Shown one piece after another: positions 26,174 through 34,224 of a stretch of DNA of 55,340 nucleotides; position 1 is the stretch's first letter; each line of letters begins with the position of its first letter. The DNA comes from a virus. The notes beneath the pieces are model-generated. The model saw nothing but the letters and a program-made list of their open reading frames with translations, did no database searches and was not told the origin of the DNA. A program made the position numbers and the translations under genes. The stretch is from positions 1 through 55,340 of IMG/VR virus record IMGVR_UViG_3300046371_000029; one strand, written 5' to 3'.

Positions 26174-26642
26174 TGCCCCCATGCTTGATGGACCAATTCC
26201 CGGTCAATCTTTAACACATGAACTAGGTGCAAGACCTTGGCAGCAACCTGCACAGTATACTACTGTAGAGGATGCTTTGGACTATTATATTCCTCGTTTG
26301 GATTCTGATGAAGTAAGTGAGCAGCTTATCAATGTGCTTGAGATGGGTATTCCTGTAACAACTATTGCTAATACTATGCAACTAGGTGGCGTGATGGAAG
26401 GTAAGCACAGTGTTGATGTAGGTATGCTTATATTACCTGTGTTAGTAGAACTTATCATGTTAATTGGTGATGCAGCCAAAGTAGATTATGTCAGCGGTTT
26501 AGAAAAAGAAAAGAAACTGGATAGTTCTTTGATTGACTTGGCAGTAACCCAATTTAATGAACAACAAGACAAAGAAGTTGAAGAAAAAGTAGAAGAACCT
26601 GTTGAAGAACGCACAGGTGGTTTAATGTCTAGGAGTCTATAA
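26166..26642 (+). CDS. Virion-associated protein, unknown
   Basis: A 158-residue protein. After a Pro-rich start (DAPMLDGPIPGQSLTHELGA) comes a helical domain (DALDYYIPRLDSDEVSEQLI, NVLEMGIPVTTIANTM), a hydrophobic helix at about 84-100 (VGMLILPVLVELIMLIGDA) and an acidic Glu/Val tail. Proteins of this kind sit beside internal virion proteins in related marine phages; the function is not known. Coupled to the downstream 737-aa protein (stop and start separated by no bases). Confidence 0.75.
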   Translation: MRDAPMLDGPIPGQSLTHELGARPWQQPAQYTTVEDALDYYIPRLDSDEVSEQLINVLEMGIPVTTIANTMQLGGVMEGKHSVDVGMLILPVLVELIMLIGDAAKVDYVSGLEKEKKLDSSLIDLAVTQFNEQQDKEVEEKVEEPVEERTGGLMSRSL

Positions 26643-28856
26643 ATGGCATTTTTAGGTTTAGGCAGTTTTGGTGAAGGTTTTGTAACAGGTTTTGCAGAGT
26701 CTGCTAATGAAGCGTTGAAAAAAGATATTGAACGCATCAATACTCGTATTGACCGTGTAGCAATAGCTAAAGCTGAACGTGCCATGAAAGACCAAGACAA
26801 ACGCAGAAATGAAAAAGATACTATTGTAGATGCACTTAAAAGAGGCGCAGCTATTTATGGTGATCCCGATAGTCAGGATGCTATTTCATTTGCTGCAGGT
26901 GTACTTAAAGAAGAAGGTAATCTACAAGCATACGAGGCTTTTATGAATGAATTAGGTAATCGCAAAGCTAGTGAGCCTAACTTTCAAACCAAAATTCGGT
27001 CTCTTGTTACACGCCCCGAAGGTACAACTGCAAAACAAATACTAACCTACGACAATATTGCTGATGGTTTCTTGGGAACAAAGTACCAAACAGACCTTAC
27101 TGGAACTGGTGCAGTTTCCCTTGATGATACAATGGTTGGTAAATTCTTTGGTGGCGATAAACTAAACCAACAAGTAGAAAAACGCATTACCACAGAACTA
27201 ACATCTCGTGGTCTTATCGTAGATCAAACTACTGGTGTTGAATTACCTGAAAGTTATTTTGATAGAGATGCTTACATTATCTATAAAATGACTCCTGAAC
27301 AAAGAGTTGCACACTATCAAGGTGTATTAAATGATCCTAATGTTACTGATGGCAAAGTAAGAGATGACGCTGAAGCTAAAGTAAAAGAGAATCAAGCTAT
27401 TATAGATAAACTTGAGTTTGAACAAGCTGATGCATCAGGGCGAATCAATATTCTTACAAGCAGATATCAAATAAATAGAATTAAAGCAACCAATGCAGAG
27501 TTACCTATGGAAGAACGTGTAGCTGCAGGTAAACAAGCGAAAGCAGAACTAAAGCTATTGGGTAAATATCAACAGGGTAAAGACATTATTACTGGTGAAC
27601 TTGGAGATATAGACCAGCAACTTGGCGTATTGCGTAGACAATATATAGATGCATCTGATGTGGCAATGCCCGGACAAACCATATCTCCTAAAGCACAGTT
27701 ACGTGAAGCTATAGAACAGTTAGAAGCTACAAAAAGAGAACTTGCTTCTTTTGCTGGCACTATGTCAGAACAAACTGCTTATGCTATTGATGAAGCTATA
27801 CGTAACGGTGATTCAGCGGGTCTAGAACAAGCATTAGCAACTGCACGAAATATTGACGCTGTTAATGACGCAACCAAAAATATTAAACCTGCAGAACATG
27901 CTGCAGCTAACAGTGCTATTACTAATCTTGCACTCACTAAACTTAAACTTAATCCTGAGTTTGGTGTAGGTATATTTGAGAGAATGCCTAGTGGAGAGAT
28001 ACAGTTTATTGGTCCAGATGATATGAAAGAAAGAGCAGCAGCAGAACTTAAAAAGATTATTTCTGAAGTTACTAACGATGCCATTGCTGTAGCTAGGACC
28101 GAAAGAGATAAAAACATATTTACCGAAACTGCTCGTATTCTTGGCGTACAGATTACACAAAGCACTGCTACTCCCGGTTCTGCCGCAGACCAAACTGCTC
28201 AAATGCTGGGTGCCGGAGATACGGCAACTGTTCCTGCCGCTGATATTGGTGTAACAGATTCTTCTGCAGAATCACCAGTTTTATCTAGTGATAAAAAGCA
28301 AGAAGCAACAACACAGTTATCTAATAAATATGCACCTGATGGTCAAGCTACAGATATAACTGCAGTTCAATGGATTACAGATGTAAAAAATGATAATAAA
28401 CGTGGCAACGCTACAGATGAACAAATTGTAGCAGCAGCTAATCGTGTTAATCCTACCCTTGGTACTATGGTTGAAGCACAACTTAGTAACTTTTATAAAA
28501 ATAAATATGAAACTGCTTCTGATTATGGTGACTTTCTTGCTAGTCAAGTCGTTACTCGTAATGGTAAAGACGTGCCTATTTTTGATATGCAGACAACTAA
28601 TGGTAGACAAAAAGTTTATGAAAAATTAATGACGATGTATGGTGCAGATGAATCAGAAGCAGCCGCCATTGTCACTAGACTTCAGACACAAGCACAAGAA
28701 AAAGCTAAAAAAGCTGCTGAAGAGACGCCAGAAACATTTGAAGAAAGGCAAAAAAGAATAGATGCTGAAGAGCAGTTTAGACAAACATATGGAGTTGATC
28801 CAACTGCAGGTGTAGGTCAGTTTGACACATCTGTTTCTACTGCCATAGGTGGATAA
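26643..28856 (+). CDS. Internal virion protein, helical (probable ejection protein)
   Basis: A 737-residue charged helical protein. The N-terminus (AFLGLGSFGEGFVTGFAESA) is small and hydrophobic like a membrane-inserting helix, followed by coiled coil (KDIERINTRIDRVAIAKAER) and long helical stretches (about 245-480). A low-complexity region at about 500-560 precedes a compact C-terminal domain (TDEQIVAAANRVNPTLGTMV). Size, composition and neighbours match a podovirus core protein ejected with DNA. The genes from 25958 to 32300 are clearly more A/T-rich than the fibres. Confidence 0.75.
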   Translation: MAFLGLGSFGEGFVTGFAESANEALKKDIERINTRIDRVAIAKAERAMKDQDKRRNEKDTIVDALKRGAAIYGDPDSQDAISFAAGVLKEEGNLQAYEAFMNELGNRKASEPNFQTKIRSLVTRPEGTTAKQILTYDNIADGFLGTKYQTDLTGTGAVSLDDTMVGKFFGGDKLNQQVEKRITTELTSRGLIVDQTTGVELPESYFDRDAYIIYKMTPEQRVAHYQGVLNDPNVTDGKVRDDAEAKVKENQAIIDKLEFEQADASGRINILTSRYQINRIKATNAELPMEERVAAGKQAKAELKLLGKYQQGKDIITGELGDIDQQLGVLRRQYIDASDVAMPGQTISPKAQLREAIEQLEATKRELASFAGTMSEQTAYAIDEAIRNGDSAGLEQALATARNIDAVNDATKNIKPAEHAAANSAITNLALTKLKLNPEFGVGIFERMPSGEIQFIGPDDMKERAAAELKKIISEVTNDAIAVARTERDKNIFTETARILGVQITQSTATPGSAADQTAQMLGAGDTATVPAADIGVTDSSAESPVLSSDKKQEATTQLSNKYAPDGQATDITAVQWITDVKNDNKRGNATDEQIVAAANRVNPTLGTMVEAQLSNFYKNKYETASDYGDFLASQVVTRNGKDVPIFDMQTTNGRQKVYEKLMTMYGADESEAAAIVTRLQTQAQEKAKKAAEETPETFEERQKRIDAEEQFRQTYGVDPTAGVGQFDTSVSTAIGG

Positions 28857-31800
28857 ATGGCCGAACAATATTCTATATTTGACTCTGTGTTTGATGACGA
28901 AGAAACACAAGACTCTGTTACTTCTTCTATAACTACAAGTGTAGTACCCACAGAAAACACTTCCATTTTTGACTCTGTGTTTGATGATGTAGCAATACCA
29001 TCTCCCACTCCTCGCGTAACTTTGGACTCTCCAGAGGATGATGATGAACTAGGACTAATTGTTGATGTAGACAATATACGTTCCTATGAAGACATTAGAC
29101 GCAATCCAAACATACAAGTAATAGCCCAGCGATTTGCTAAAGAGCATTTAGGTGAAGATGACCTAAGTGGACAGGAAGCTATTGACGAATTTATTTCCCA
29201 TTTCCGTGACTTCAACGTAAACGAACTGACTGCTGGTGGCGATTTTAATTACGTGTCTGGTCTTAGAGCAGATGCTGAAAAAGGTGCATCGTACTCACCA
29301 GAAGCTAAAAGAAAGCTAGACGATTACAGAACATTGTATACAGCATTTAATGCAATGCCAGACTTCTATGAATCTGATGGTGCGCCTGATGCACTTGGAG
29401 ATTATGCAGCAGGTATCTTTACAGCACCATCTACTTATGTAGGTTTAGTATTACCCGGATTTGGTAAAGGTGCAGGTATGGCTGCAAGTATGGCAGCTAA
29501 AACAGGAGTATCACGAGTGCTGGCAGGTCTAGCGTCTCGCCCTGTGCTTACAACTATGGGAGTGGAAGGTGGTGCAGGTGTATTACAAGACGTAGCTGCA
29601 CAAAATGTTGAACAAGAAATTGACGTAAGAGACGAGTATAGTCTAGGTAGAACTGCTGCTGTTGGAGCAATTAGTGCTGCACTACCCGGTGGACTTGCGC
29701 TTAATGCTGCTAAGAAAGCTGCAGTAACAGCGGCTGAAGCAGGTACGCCTGATATCATTGCTAAAGCTGTAGCTGCACAGACCGCCAAGAATGTAGAAGC
29801 AGGTAAAAAAGCTGCAGAAACATTAAAGAAAAATAAAGAATTGGGTGATAAAGTACGTAGTGGACTAGATGCACTTGATCCAGAAAAGGTTGCAGCGGGT
29901 AAAGAAAAGACAGCAGGTATTGCGGATGATGCAGGTATAGGTGGAGATTTTGCTCTTGCTATTATTCCTGAAAAACGTGATGCTGTAATTGCTTCAATCG
30001 TAGAGTTTGCTAATGAAGCAAAAATAAAAATGGAACCTAGAGAACGAGTATCTGCGTTTCTTGCACGTGCCGCTAGTTCTATGGAAGCAGATAAACTAAG
30101 TAAAACTGCAGAAGATATAATGAATAAGTATAATCTTACACAAGATGACTTTTCTAATGTTCTTCTTGCTGACTTTTCAGAAGCAGGTAGAACTCTACAA
30201 TCAGCCAGTCAATTACGTAAGATACTTACTGCCGCTAATGAACCTATCTTTGCTGTGGATAAAGAAGCAAAAGATATACTTGAAAAGACGGTAAAGGCTG
30301 CTGAAGAAGGCAATGGCAGAAACGCACTAGAAAAAGTAACAGATGGTGTGCGTTCTCTTGACCAGCTACGTTTAGCACTTATGACTTCACAGGCTGCTAC
30401 AACGTATCGTAATACTGCAGGTGGTGGTATACGATTGGGTGTAGACTTTGCTACAAAAGTGTTAGATCGTTCTATATCAACAGGCTTCAAAGCATTAGGC
30501 CGTAAAGATGTAGTTGGCTTTACTGATTATGTACCTAATAATGATGCTTTTTCAATGGTAGCTGCATTTTCAAATCGTAAAAGAACCAATGCCATCATTG
30601 AATTGTTTAAAGCTAACTATCCAAAACAATCAGGAAGGTTGTTTAGAGAACTTGCTGATATTGAAAGGACAGGGCAAACTGGTCCTGTGTCACAGGGTCT
30701 ACAGCGTATAGGTAGAGAGTTTAATACTCTTAATACTATATCAGATAACATGTTTAAAAGCGTTGCCTTTGTAGGCGAACTTGAAAGAGCATTGAACGAA
30801 GCATTTGTACGGGCTAGAGCAGCAGGTAAAAAAGTTAACCCTGATGATTATAATCTAACAAAGATTGCAGAAGAAGGTAACTTAAATAAACTGTTTCAAG
30901 GTGGAGACAAGTATGGCAAAAAGCTATTAGATGATGTTATAAAAAGAACACTAGCATTCACCTATCAAAGACCCCCGGATCGTGGTAGTTTTGGTGAATT
31001 GCTTGTTAAGTCTATGAATAAAGCACCATTCTTGACTACATCTCTTATGCCTTTCCCACGGTTTGTAGCTAACGCTATGCGATTTACTTATGAATATTCT
31101 CCTGCCTATTTACTTAGTAAACCGTCACGTGATGCTATCTTTGGAAAAAGTGCAAACTACGAAGATGTGGCAAAAGGTCTAGTAGGATTAGGCATGTACA
31201 ATGGTGCAGTTGCTTTTAGAGAAAGTGAGTACGCTGGAGAAAAATGGTACGAAGGTAAAACTGTTGACGGCAAGACTTATGATTTGCGACCATTCTTTCC
31301 TGCAGCACCCTTCTTATTTTTTGCTGATCTTTACGTAAAAGCAAAGAGTGATGAATTTGAACCAATGGACAAGGACATTTTCATTGGTGCTGTACAAGCG
31401 TTGACAGGCACACAAATGAGAGCAGGTTTTGGCTTATACGCTATGGACAAAGCATTTGAAGACTTTGTAAATGCTACTGCTGATCCTGATGCAGATAATT
31501 ATGAAGCTATACGAAAGATTGGTGCAAACTTTGTAGGTAATGTTGCTGCTACCTATATGATGCCAATGACAATGATACAAGATGTTGACAATACTTTTTT
31601 TGCACCAGACGATGCAAGACTAGCCAGACAAACAGACAGCAGTGATCTGCAAAGTTTGATTGTTGCAAAATCTGTAGCACGTTTGCCGCGAAACTATATG
31701 ATTGAAGAATTTCTTGCAGAAGAGTTAGGTACACGTCCATCAGAAGTTTATGAGTCTCCAACAAAAGCTGCACCTATCCGGCGTGTTGCGCCTATCCGTA

Positions 31801-32300
31801 GACAAGTAACTGGTATGCTTGTAGGAGAAAGAAAGAATAAACTTGAAAGTGAAATGGACCGACTTAAAATTAGAAGAAGTGAGATGTACAAAAAGACACG
31901 TGTACCAGAAGCAAATCAGTATATATCTATGTTTATGGGTGAGTATGCAACTGACTATCTTGTACCAAAAGTAATTGAAAGTGATTACTATAAATCACTA
32001 GATAATGAAGGACAAAGAAAGTATCTCAAGTTTCATATAAGCCAGTGGCGTGAAGACATTATGGAAGCTGTGCGTGAGTACTCTCGTGAAAAAGGCCCAG
32101 CTAAATATGGATTTGATCCTATGACAATGGCAGAGTTTAAAGCACTTGATCCATATTATCGTAAGATGGCTATACGTCAGTATGAACAGGCATATGGTCC
32201 TATAGATAAAAACAATCCTGCTGACCTTGACTTAATAATCAAAGCAGCAAAGTTTTTCAAAAACAATAAGTATTTTTCACCAGAAGGTGCAATAAAATAA
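28857..32300 (+). CDS. Large internal virion protein (probable DNA-ejectosome component)
   Basis: A 1147-residue protein, the largest encoded, at the end of the late operon like T7 gp16. Its acidic N-terminus repeats the motif SIFDSVFDD at residues 6-14 and 36-44. Residues about 185-300 hold Ala/Gly-rich hydrophobic stretches (YVGLVLPGFGKGAGMAASMA, AVGAISAALPGGLALNAAKK) able to enter membranes. A helical rod follows, and the C-terminal half has conserved-looking stretches (QRPPDRGSFGELLVKSMNKA, APFLTTSLMPFPRFVANAM). No peptidoglycan-hydrolase motif is visible. The start ATG directly follows the preceding stop. Confidence 0.78.
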   Translation: MAEQYSIFDSVFDDEETQDSVTSSITTSVVPTENTSIFDSVFDDVAIPSPTPRVTLDSPEDDDELGLIVDVDNIRSYEDIRRNPNIQVIAQRFAKEHLGEDDLSGQEAIDEFISHFRDFNVNELTAGGDFNYVSGLRADAEKGASYSPEAKRKLDDYRTLYTAFNAMPDFYESDGAPDALGDYAAGIFTAPSTYVGLVLPGFGKGAGMAASMAAKTGVSRVLAGLASRPVLTTMGVEGGAGVLQDVAAQNVEQEIDVRDEYSLGRTAAVGAISAALPGGLALNAAKKAAVTAAEAGTPDIIAKAVAAQTAKNVEAGKKAAETLKKNKELGDKVRSGLDALDPEKVAAGKEKTAGIADDAGIGGDFALAIIPEKRDAVIASIVEFANEAKIKMEPRERVSAFLARAASSMEADKLSKTAEDIMNKYNLTQDDFSNVLLADFSEAGRTLQSASQLRKILTAANEPIFAVDKEAKDILEKTVKAAEEGNGRNALEKVTDGVRSLDQLRLALMTSQAATTYRNTAGGGIRLGVDFATKVLDRSISTGFKALGRKDVVGFTDYVPNNDAFSMVAAFSNRKRTNAIIELFKANYPKQSGRLFRELADIERTGQTGPVSQGLQRIGREFNTLNTISDNMFKSVAFVGELERALNEAFVRARAAGKKVNPDDYNLTKIAEEGNLNKLFQGGDKYGKKLLDDVIKRTLAFTYQRPPDRGSFGELLVKSMNKAPFLTTSLMPFPRFVANAMRFTYEYSPAYLLSKPSRDAIFGKSANYEDVAKGLVGLGMYNGAVAFRESEYAGEKWYEGKTVDGKTYDLRPFFPAAPFLFFADLYVKAKSDEFEPMDKDIFIGAVQALTGTQMRAGFGLYAMDKAFEDFVNATADPDADNYEAIRKIGANFVGNVAATYMMPMTMIQDVDNTFFAPDDARLARQTDSSDLQSLIVAKSVARLPRNYMIEEFLAEELGTRPSEVYESPTKAAPIRRVAPIRRQVTGMLVGERKNKLESEMDRLKIRRSEMYKKTRVPEANQYISMFMGEYATDYLVPKVIESDYYKSLDNEGQRKYLKFHISQWREDIMEAVREYSREKGPAKYGFDPMTMAEFKALDPYYRKMAIRQYEQAYGPIDKNNPADLDLIIKAAKFFKNNKYFSPEGAIK

Positions 32301-32301
32301 A

Positions 32302-32329
32302 AAGGGGCAATTAAGCCCCTTCTTTTTTT
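32302..32329. terminator. Bidirectional terminator between the two operons
   Basis: AAGGGGC at 32302-32308 pairs with GCCCCTT at 32315-32321 around a six-base loop, with seven T after it on the plus strand and an A/T-rich tract on the other side. It ends the late plus-strand operon two bases after the last stop. It also serves the minus-strand operon, whose last codons lie inside the stem. Confidence 0.92.
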
Positions 32330-32529
32330 GTCCAGTATTGTAACTCCCACCAACCATTAAAGTCTCTGACACAATCACATATAGTATTAGTTAGTGCCAT
32401 GCCTATGATATATACTAACCACAGACATATAGCACCACCTAGAACATACTTAGCGATTGTCACCAGAGCCAGACAGAGTACCCCTAGCTTTGCGGTCAGC
32501 CAATTTACGCAGGTTGTTTTCCATAACAT
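32311..32529 (-). CDS. Small membrane protein at the end of the early operon
   Basis: A 72-residue protein with hydrophobic stretches at about 15-26 (LGVLCLALVTIA) and 29-48 (VLGGAICLWLVYIIGMALTN), three Trp near the C-terminus, and a stop inside the terminator stem. The start is uncertain: ATG 32529 overlaps mazG by 80 bases, GTG 32463 would give about 50 residues with a short overlap. No family recognised. Confidence 0.55.
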   Translation of the reverse strand: MLWKTTCVNWLTAKLGVLCLALVTIAKYVLGGAICLWLVYIIGMALTNTICDCVRDFNGWWELQYWTKKEGA

Positions 32530-32788
32530 GTCCTAAGTCCATCCCCATCTCTGCTGCAAGCACAGCGCAGTACCACATGACATCACCAATCTCATAAGCA
32601 ATCTCAATCTTCTTGGCTTCATACTCATCCTGTGCAGCACCATCTCTAATAAATTTCTTCACCTTATTTGCAATCTCTCCCGCTTCCCCAGTCAGGCCCA
32701 GAGTCAAATACTCTGTGGCCTTTTCTTTTGGGAAGATGGCAGTGCTACACGCCTGTTCTTGGTATGCTGTTCCTGTAATATCACTCAT
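32450..32788 (-). CDS. mazG: MazG-like nucleotide pyrophosphohydrolase
   Basis: A 112-residue all-helical NTP pyrophosphohydrolase with the metal-binding motif ExxE...ExxD: E35 and E38 (TGEAGEIANK), E66 and D69 (AYEIGDVMWY). The family cleaves (d)NTPs to NMPs; in phages it has been proposed to trim nucleotide pools or lower (p)ppGpp-like alarmones. ATG 32788 is chosen because AAGGAG lies seven bases upstream; a longer frame lacks this. Close to the RNR and nuclease genes, consistent with recycling of host nucleotides. Confidence 0.88.
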   Translation of the reverse strand: MSDITGTAYQEQACSTAIFPKEKATEYLTLGLTGEAGEIANKVKKFIRDGAAQDEYEAKKIEIAYEIGDVMWYCAVLAAEMGMDLGHVMENNLRKLADRKARGTLSGSGDNR

Positions 32789-32810
32789 CCTATTCTCCTT
32801 TATCCACTGT

Positions 32811-33050
32811 CTAGCTTCTTGCTCTAGCTTGTTCATCCCGTTGCACTCTCTTCAAGTTGGCGTAGTAGGCATCATTGTACCCACGTAGCCACTCACGATG
32901 CTGCATTGTATTATGGTCAATGCCGCTATCCCCAAGGAAGAACTTGCCTTTGTTCCCCTTGGTCATCTTGCCATTCATAAAGGCATCGAAGCCCCACTGG
33001 TACTGAATCTTTAGTGGTGCATCGTACTTGCTTAGTCCATTACGCCTCAT
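32811..33050 (-). CDS. Small early protein, unknown
   Basis: A 79-residue basic protein with aromatic-rich motifs (PLKIQYQWGFDAFMNGKMTK, TMQHREWLRGYNDAYYANLK). AAGGAG lies seven bases before the ATG, and the start overlaps the end of the upstream gene by 11 bases. The WxxGYNDAYYxNL pattern looks like a small conserved fold, but I cannot name it. Confidence 0.75.
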   Translation of the reverse strand: MRRNGLSKYDAPLKIQYQWGFDAFMNGKMTKGNKGKFFLGDSGIDHNTMQHREWLRGYNDAYYANLKRVQRDEQARARS

Positions 33051-33567
33051 TCATGTTCTCCTTTGCCTGTAAATTGAAAAGTTTTATAGCTGTGAGTTTG
33101 TCAATATTAAACCACTCATTCCTACGTTCTTTTGAAAAGTGTTCAAAGATTTCATGCATCTCTTGTTCTTTACGGGAGCGATTATCTGAGTACACTGTAG
33201 CAATTACCTCGTAGTCACGAAATGGAGAAGATGTTTGATAACCATGACATCTATTCTGTGCATCCATAGCTTTTCCTACTTTAATCCATTCGGGCCATGC
33301 AGGATTTATGATAGCATACACATCTCCTGATTCTTCTTTATCATATAGATTACGAATCAGTTCATTGTAGTCTTGTGCTTTCACACTTTTGAATACAATC
33401 TTATTCATGCTACCACCTTGTTGTAGATAGCTTTCAAGAGTGCGATGTTTACGCTTGTAGAATATTAATCCATCCGCATTCATATGATGGTTGATACCTG
33501 TTTTGCGCCAAGTTGTACCATCGAAACGGCGTCCATCTTTTCTAACATCTCCATTCTGCGGCTTCAT
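33040..33567 (-). CDS. GIY-YIG-like (T5orf172/MUG113-type) protein
   Basis: A 175-residue protein. Residues about 80-160 match the T5orf172 branch of the GIY-YIG nuclease superfamily: VYAIINPAWPEWIKVGKA, then R and YQTSSPFRDYEVIATV, then KEQEMHEIF and EWFNI. The N-terminal 50 residues hold a short basic module (DGRRFDGTTWRKTGINHH) that may bind DNA. Such proteins may be mobile endonucleases or repair/exclusion nucleases; which one is open. An AGAGGAG site precedes the ATG. Confidence 0.75.
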   Translation of the reverse strand: MKPQNGDVRKDGRRFDGTTWRKTGINHHMNADGLIFYKRKHRTLESYLQQGGSMNKIVFKSVKAQDYNELIRNLYDKEESGDVYAIINPAWPEWIKVGKAMDAQNRCHGYQTSSPFRDYEVIATVYSDNRSRKEQEMHEIFEHFSKERRNEWFNIDKLTAIKLFNLQAKENMNEA

Positions 33568-33579
33568 AGCTAATCTCCT

Positions 33580-33801
33580 CTACTGTTCAGTTGGGGCTTC
33601 TTCTTCTACTTGCTCTACAGATGCAATCAGTGCCTTACTGAAAGCGTCCTCTGCTGCAACAAGCTGGTCAATATTGAACCGCGCCTCTGCAATGCGACCT
33701 TTCAGATTACGCACCTGATTCACAAAGTACTGCGACTGCTCACCAAGGTCAGCGAAGTCGTACTCCGTTTCGTTAATCGTGATTTTGTTTTGTTCTGTCA
33801 T
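33580..33801 (-). CDS. DUF6447-like small protein
   Basis: A 73-residue acidic protein (MTEQNKITINETEYDFADLG, then a coiled coil VNQVRNLKGRIAEARFNIDQ). The start pattern KITINxxEYDxxDL is that of short phage/bacterial proteins I know as DUF6447, function unknown. ATG 33801 is chosen for the AAGGAG box. It overlaps the 3' end of the small gene 33773-33907 in another frame. Confidence 0.75.
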   Translation of the reverse strand: MTEQNKITINETEYDFADLGEQSQYFVNQVRNLKGRIAEARFNIDQLVAAEDAFSKALIASVEQVEEEAPTEQ

Positions 33802-33907
33802 CGTGCTTCTCCTTTTCTTTTGTCCACTCTTTGTATTGCTCAGACTTGCGGGGTGGATTAGCAATCAACCAATCCTTACCCCGTTTCCAAATCAGTTTAC
33901 TACTCAT
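33773..33907 (-). CDS. Tiny basic protein (44 aa)
   Basis: A 44-codon frame (begins MSSKLIWKRGKDWLIANPPR) with ATG at 33907 overlapping the upstream gene's stop (ATGAGTAG) and its 3' end overlapping the next start by 29 bases. The overlaps on both sides fit the translationally coupled style of this operon, and no other gene fills the space. No family recognised. Confidence 0.6.
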   Translation of the reverse strand: MSSKLIWKRGKDWLIANPPRKSEQYKEWTKEKEKHDDRTKQNHD

Positions 33908-34103
33908 TGAAATAGTCTGTCAAGATGTCCATCCTATCAGAGTGCATTGCAATCTTATCCAACTCACCCTGTATAGCTTCCATAATATCAGAGTGTTCTC
34001 CGATACCTGCTGGATTCTTGAGGTATGTCTCAATGTTCATTACATGCAGATTGATATTTGCCTCTGCATGACTTCTCAGTACTTCTAACATTCTCTCTCT
34101 CAT
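33900..34103 (-). CDS. Small early protein, unknown
   Basis: A 67-residue helical protein (RMLEVLRSHAEANINLHVMN, EAIQGELDKIAMHSDRMDIL). Its ATG overlaps the stop of the tiny membrane gene (ATGA) after a GGAG box. No function known. Composition is that of a soluble helical bundle. Confidence 0.75.
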   Translation of the reverse strand: MRERMLEVLRSHAEANINLHVMNIETYLKNPAGIGEHSDIMEAIQGELDKIAMHSDRMDILTDYFNE

Positions 34104-34210
34104 TTGTCAACTCCTTTCTGTTTAAACCTATGCTTGAAGAATACAATCAAATTGATTGTGGTGTTGACAGTGATAGCTAGTATCAGCCACCACTGCCACC
34201 ATGTAGGCAT
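34100..34210 (-). CDS. Tiny membrane protein (36 aa) behind the RNR gene
   Basis: A 36-residue protein, MPTWWQWWLILAITVNTT then a basic tail (FFKHRFKQKG): one Trp-rich transmembrane helix with a positive C-terminus. GGAG lies six bases before the ATG at 34210. The stop TGA overlaps the next ATG. The RNR stop is 14 bases upstream. It fills an otherwise empty 121-base gap. Role unknown. Confidence 0.7.
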   Translation of the reverse strand: MPTWWQWWLILAITVNTTINLIVFFKHRFKQKGVDK

Positions 34211-34224
34211 GTCTACTCCTTCAA

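Noticed and set aside
32837-33900. Plus-strand frames across 32.8-33.9 kb
   Set aside because: They oppose a coupled row of minus-strand genes with clear ribosome sites.
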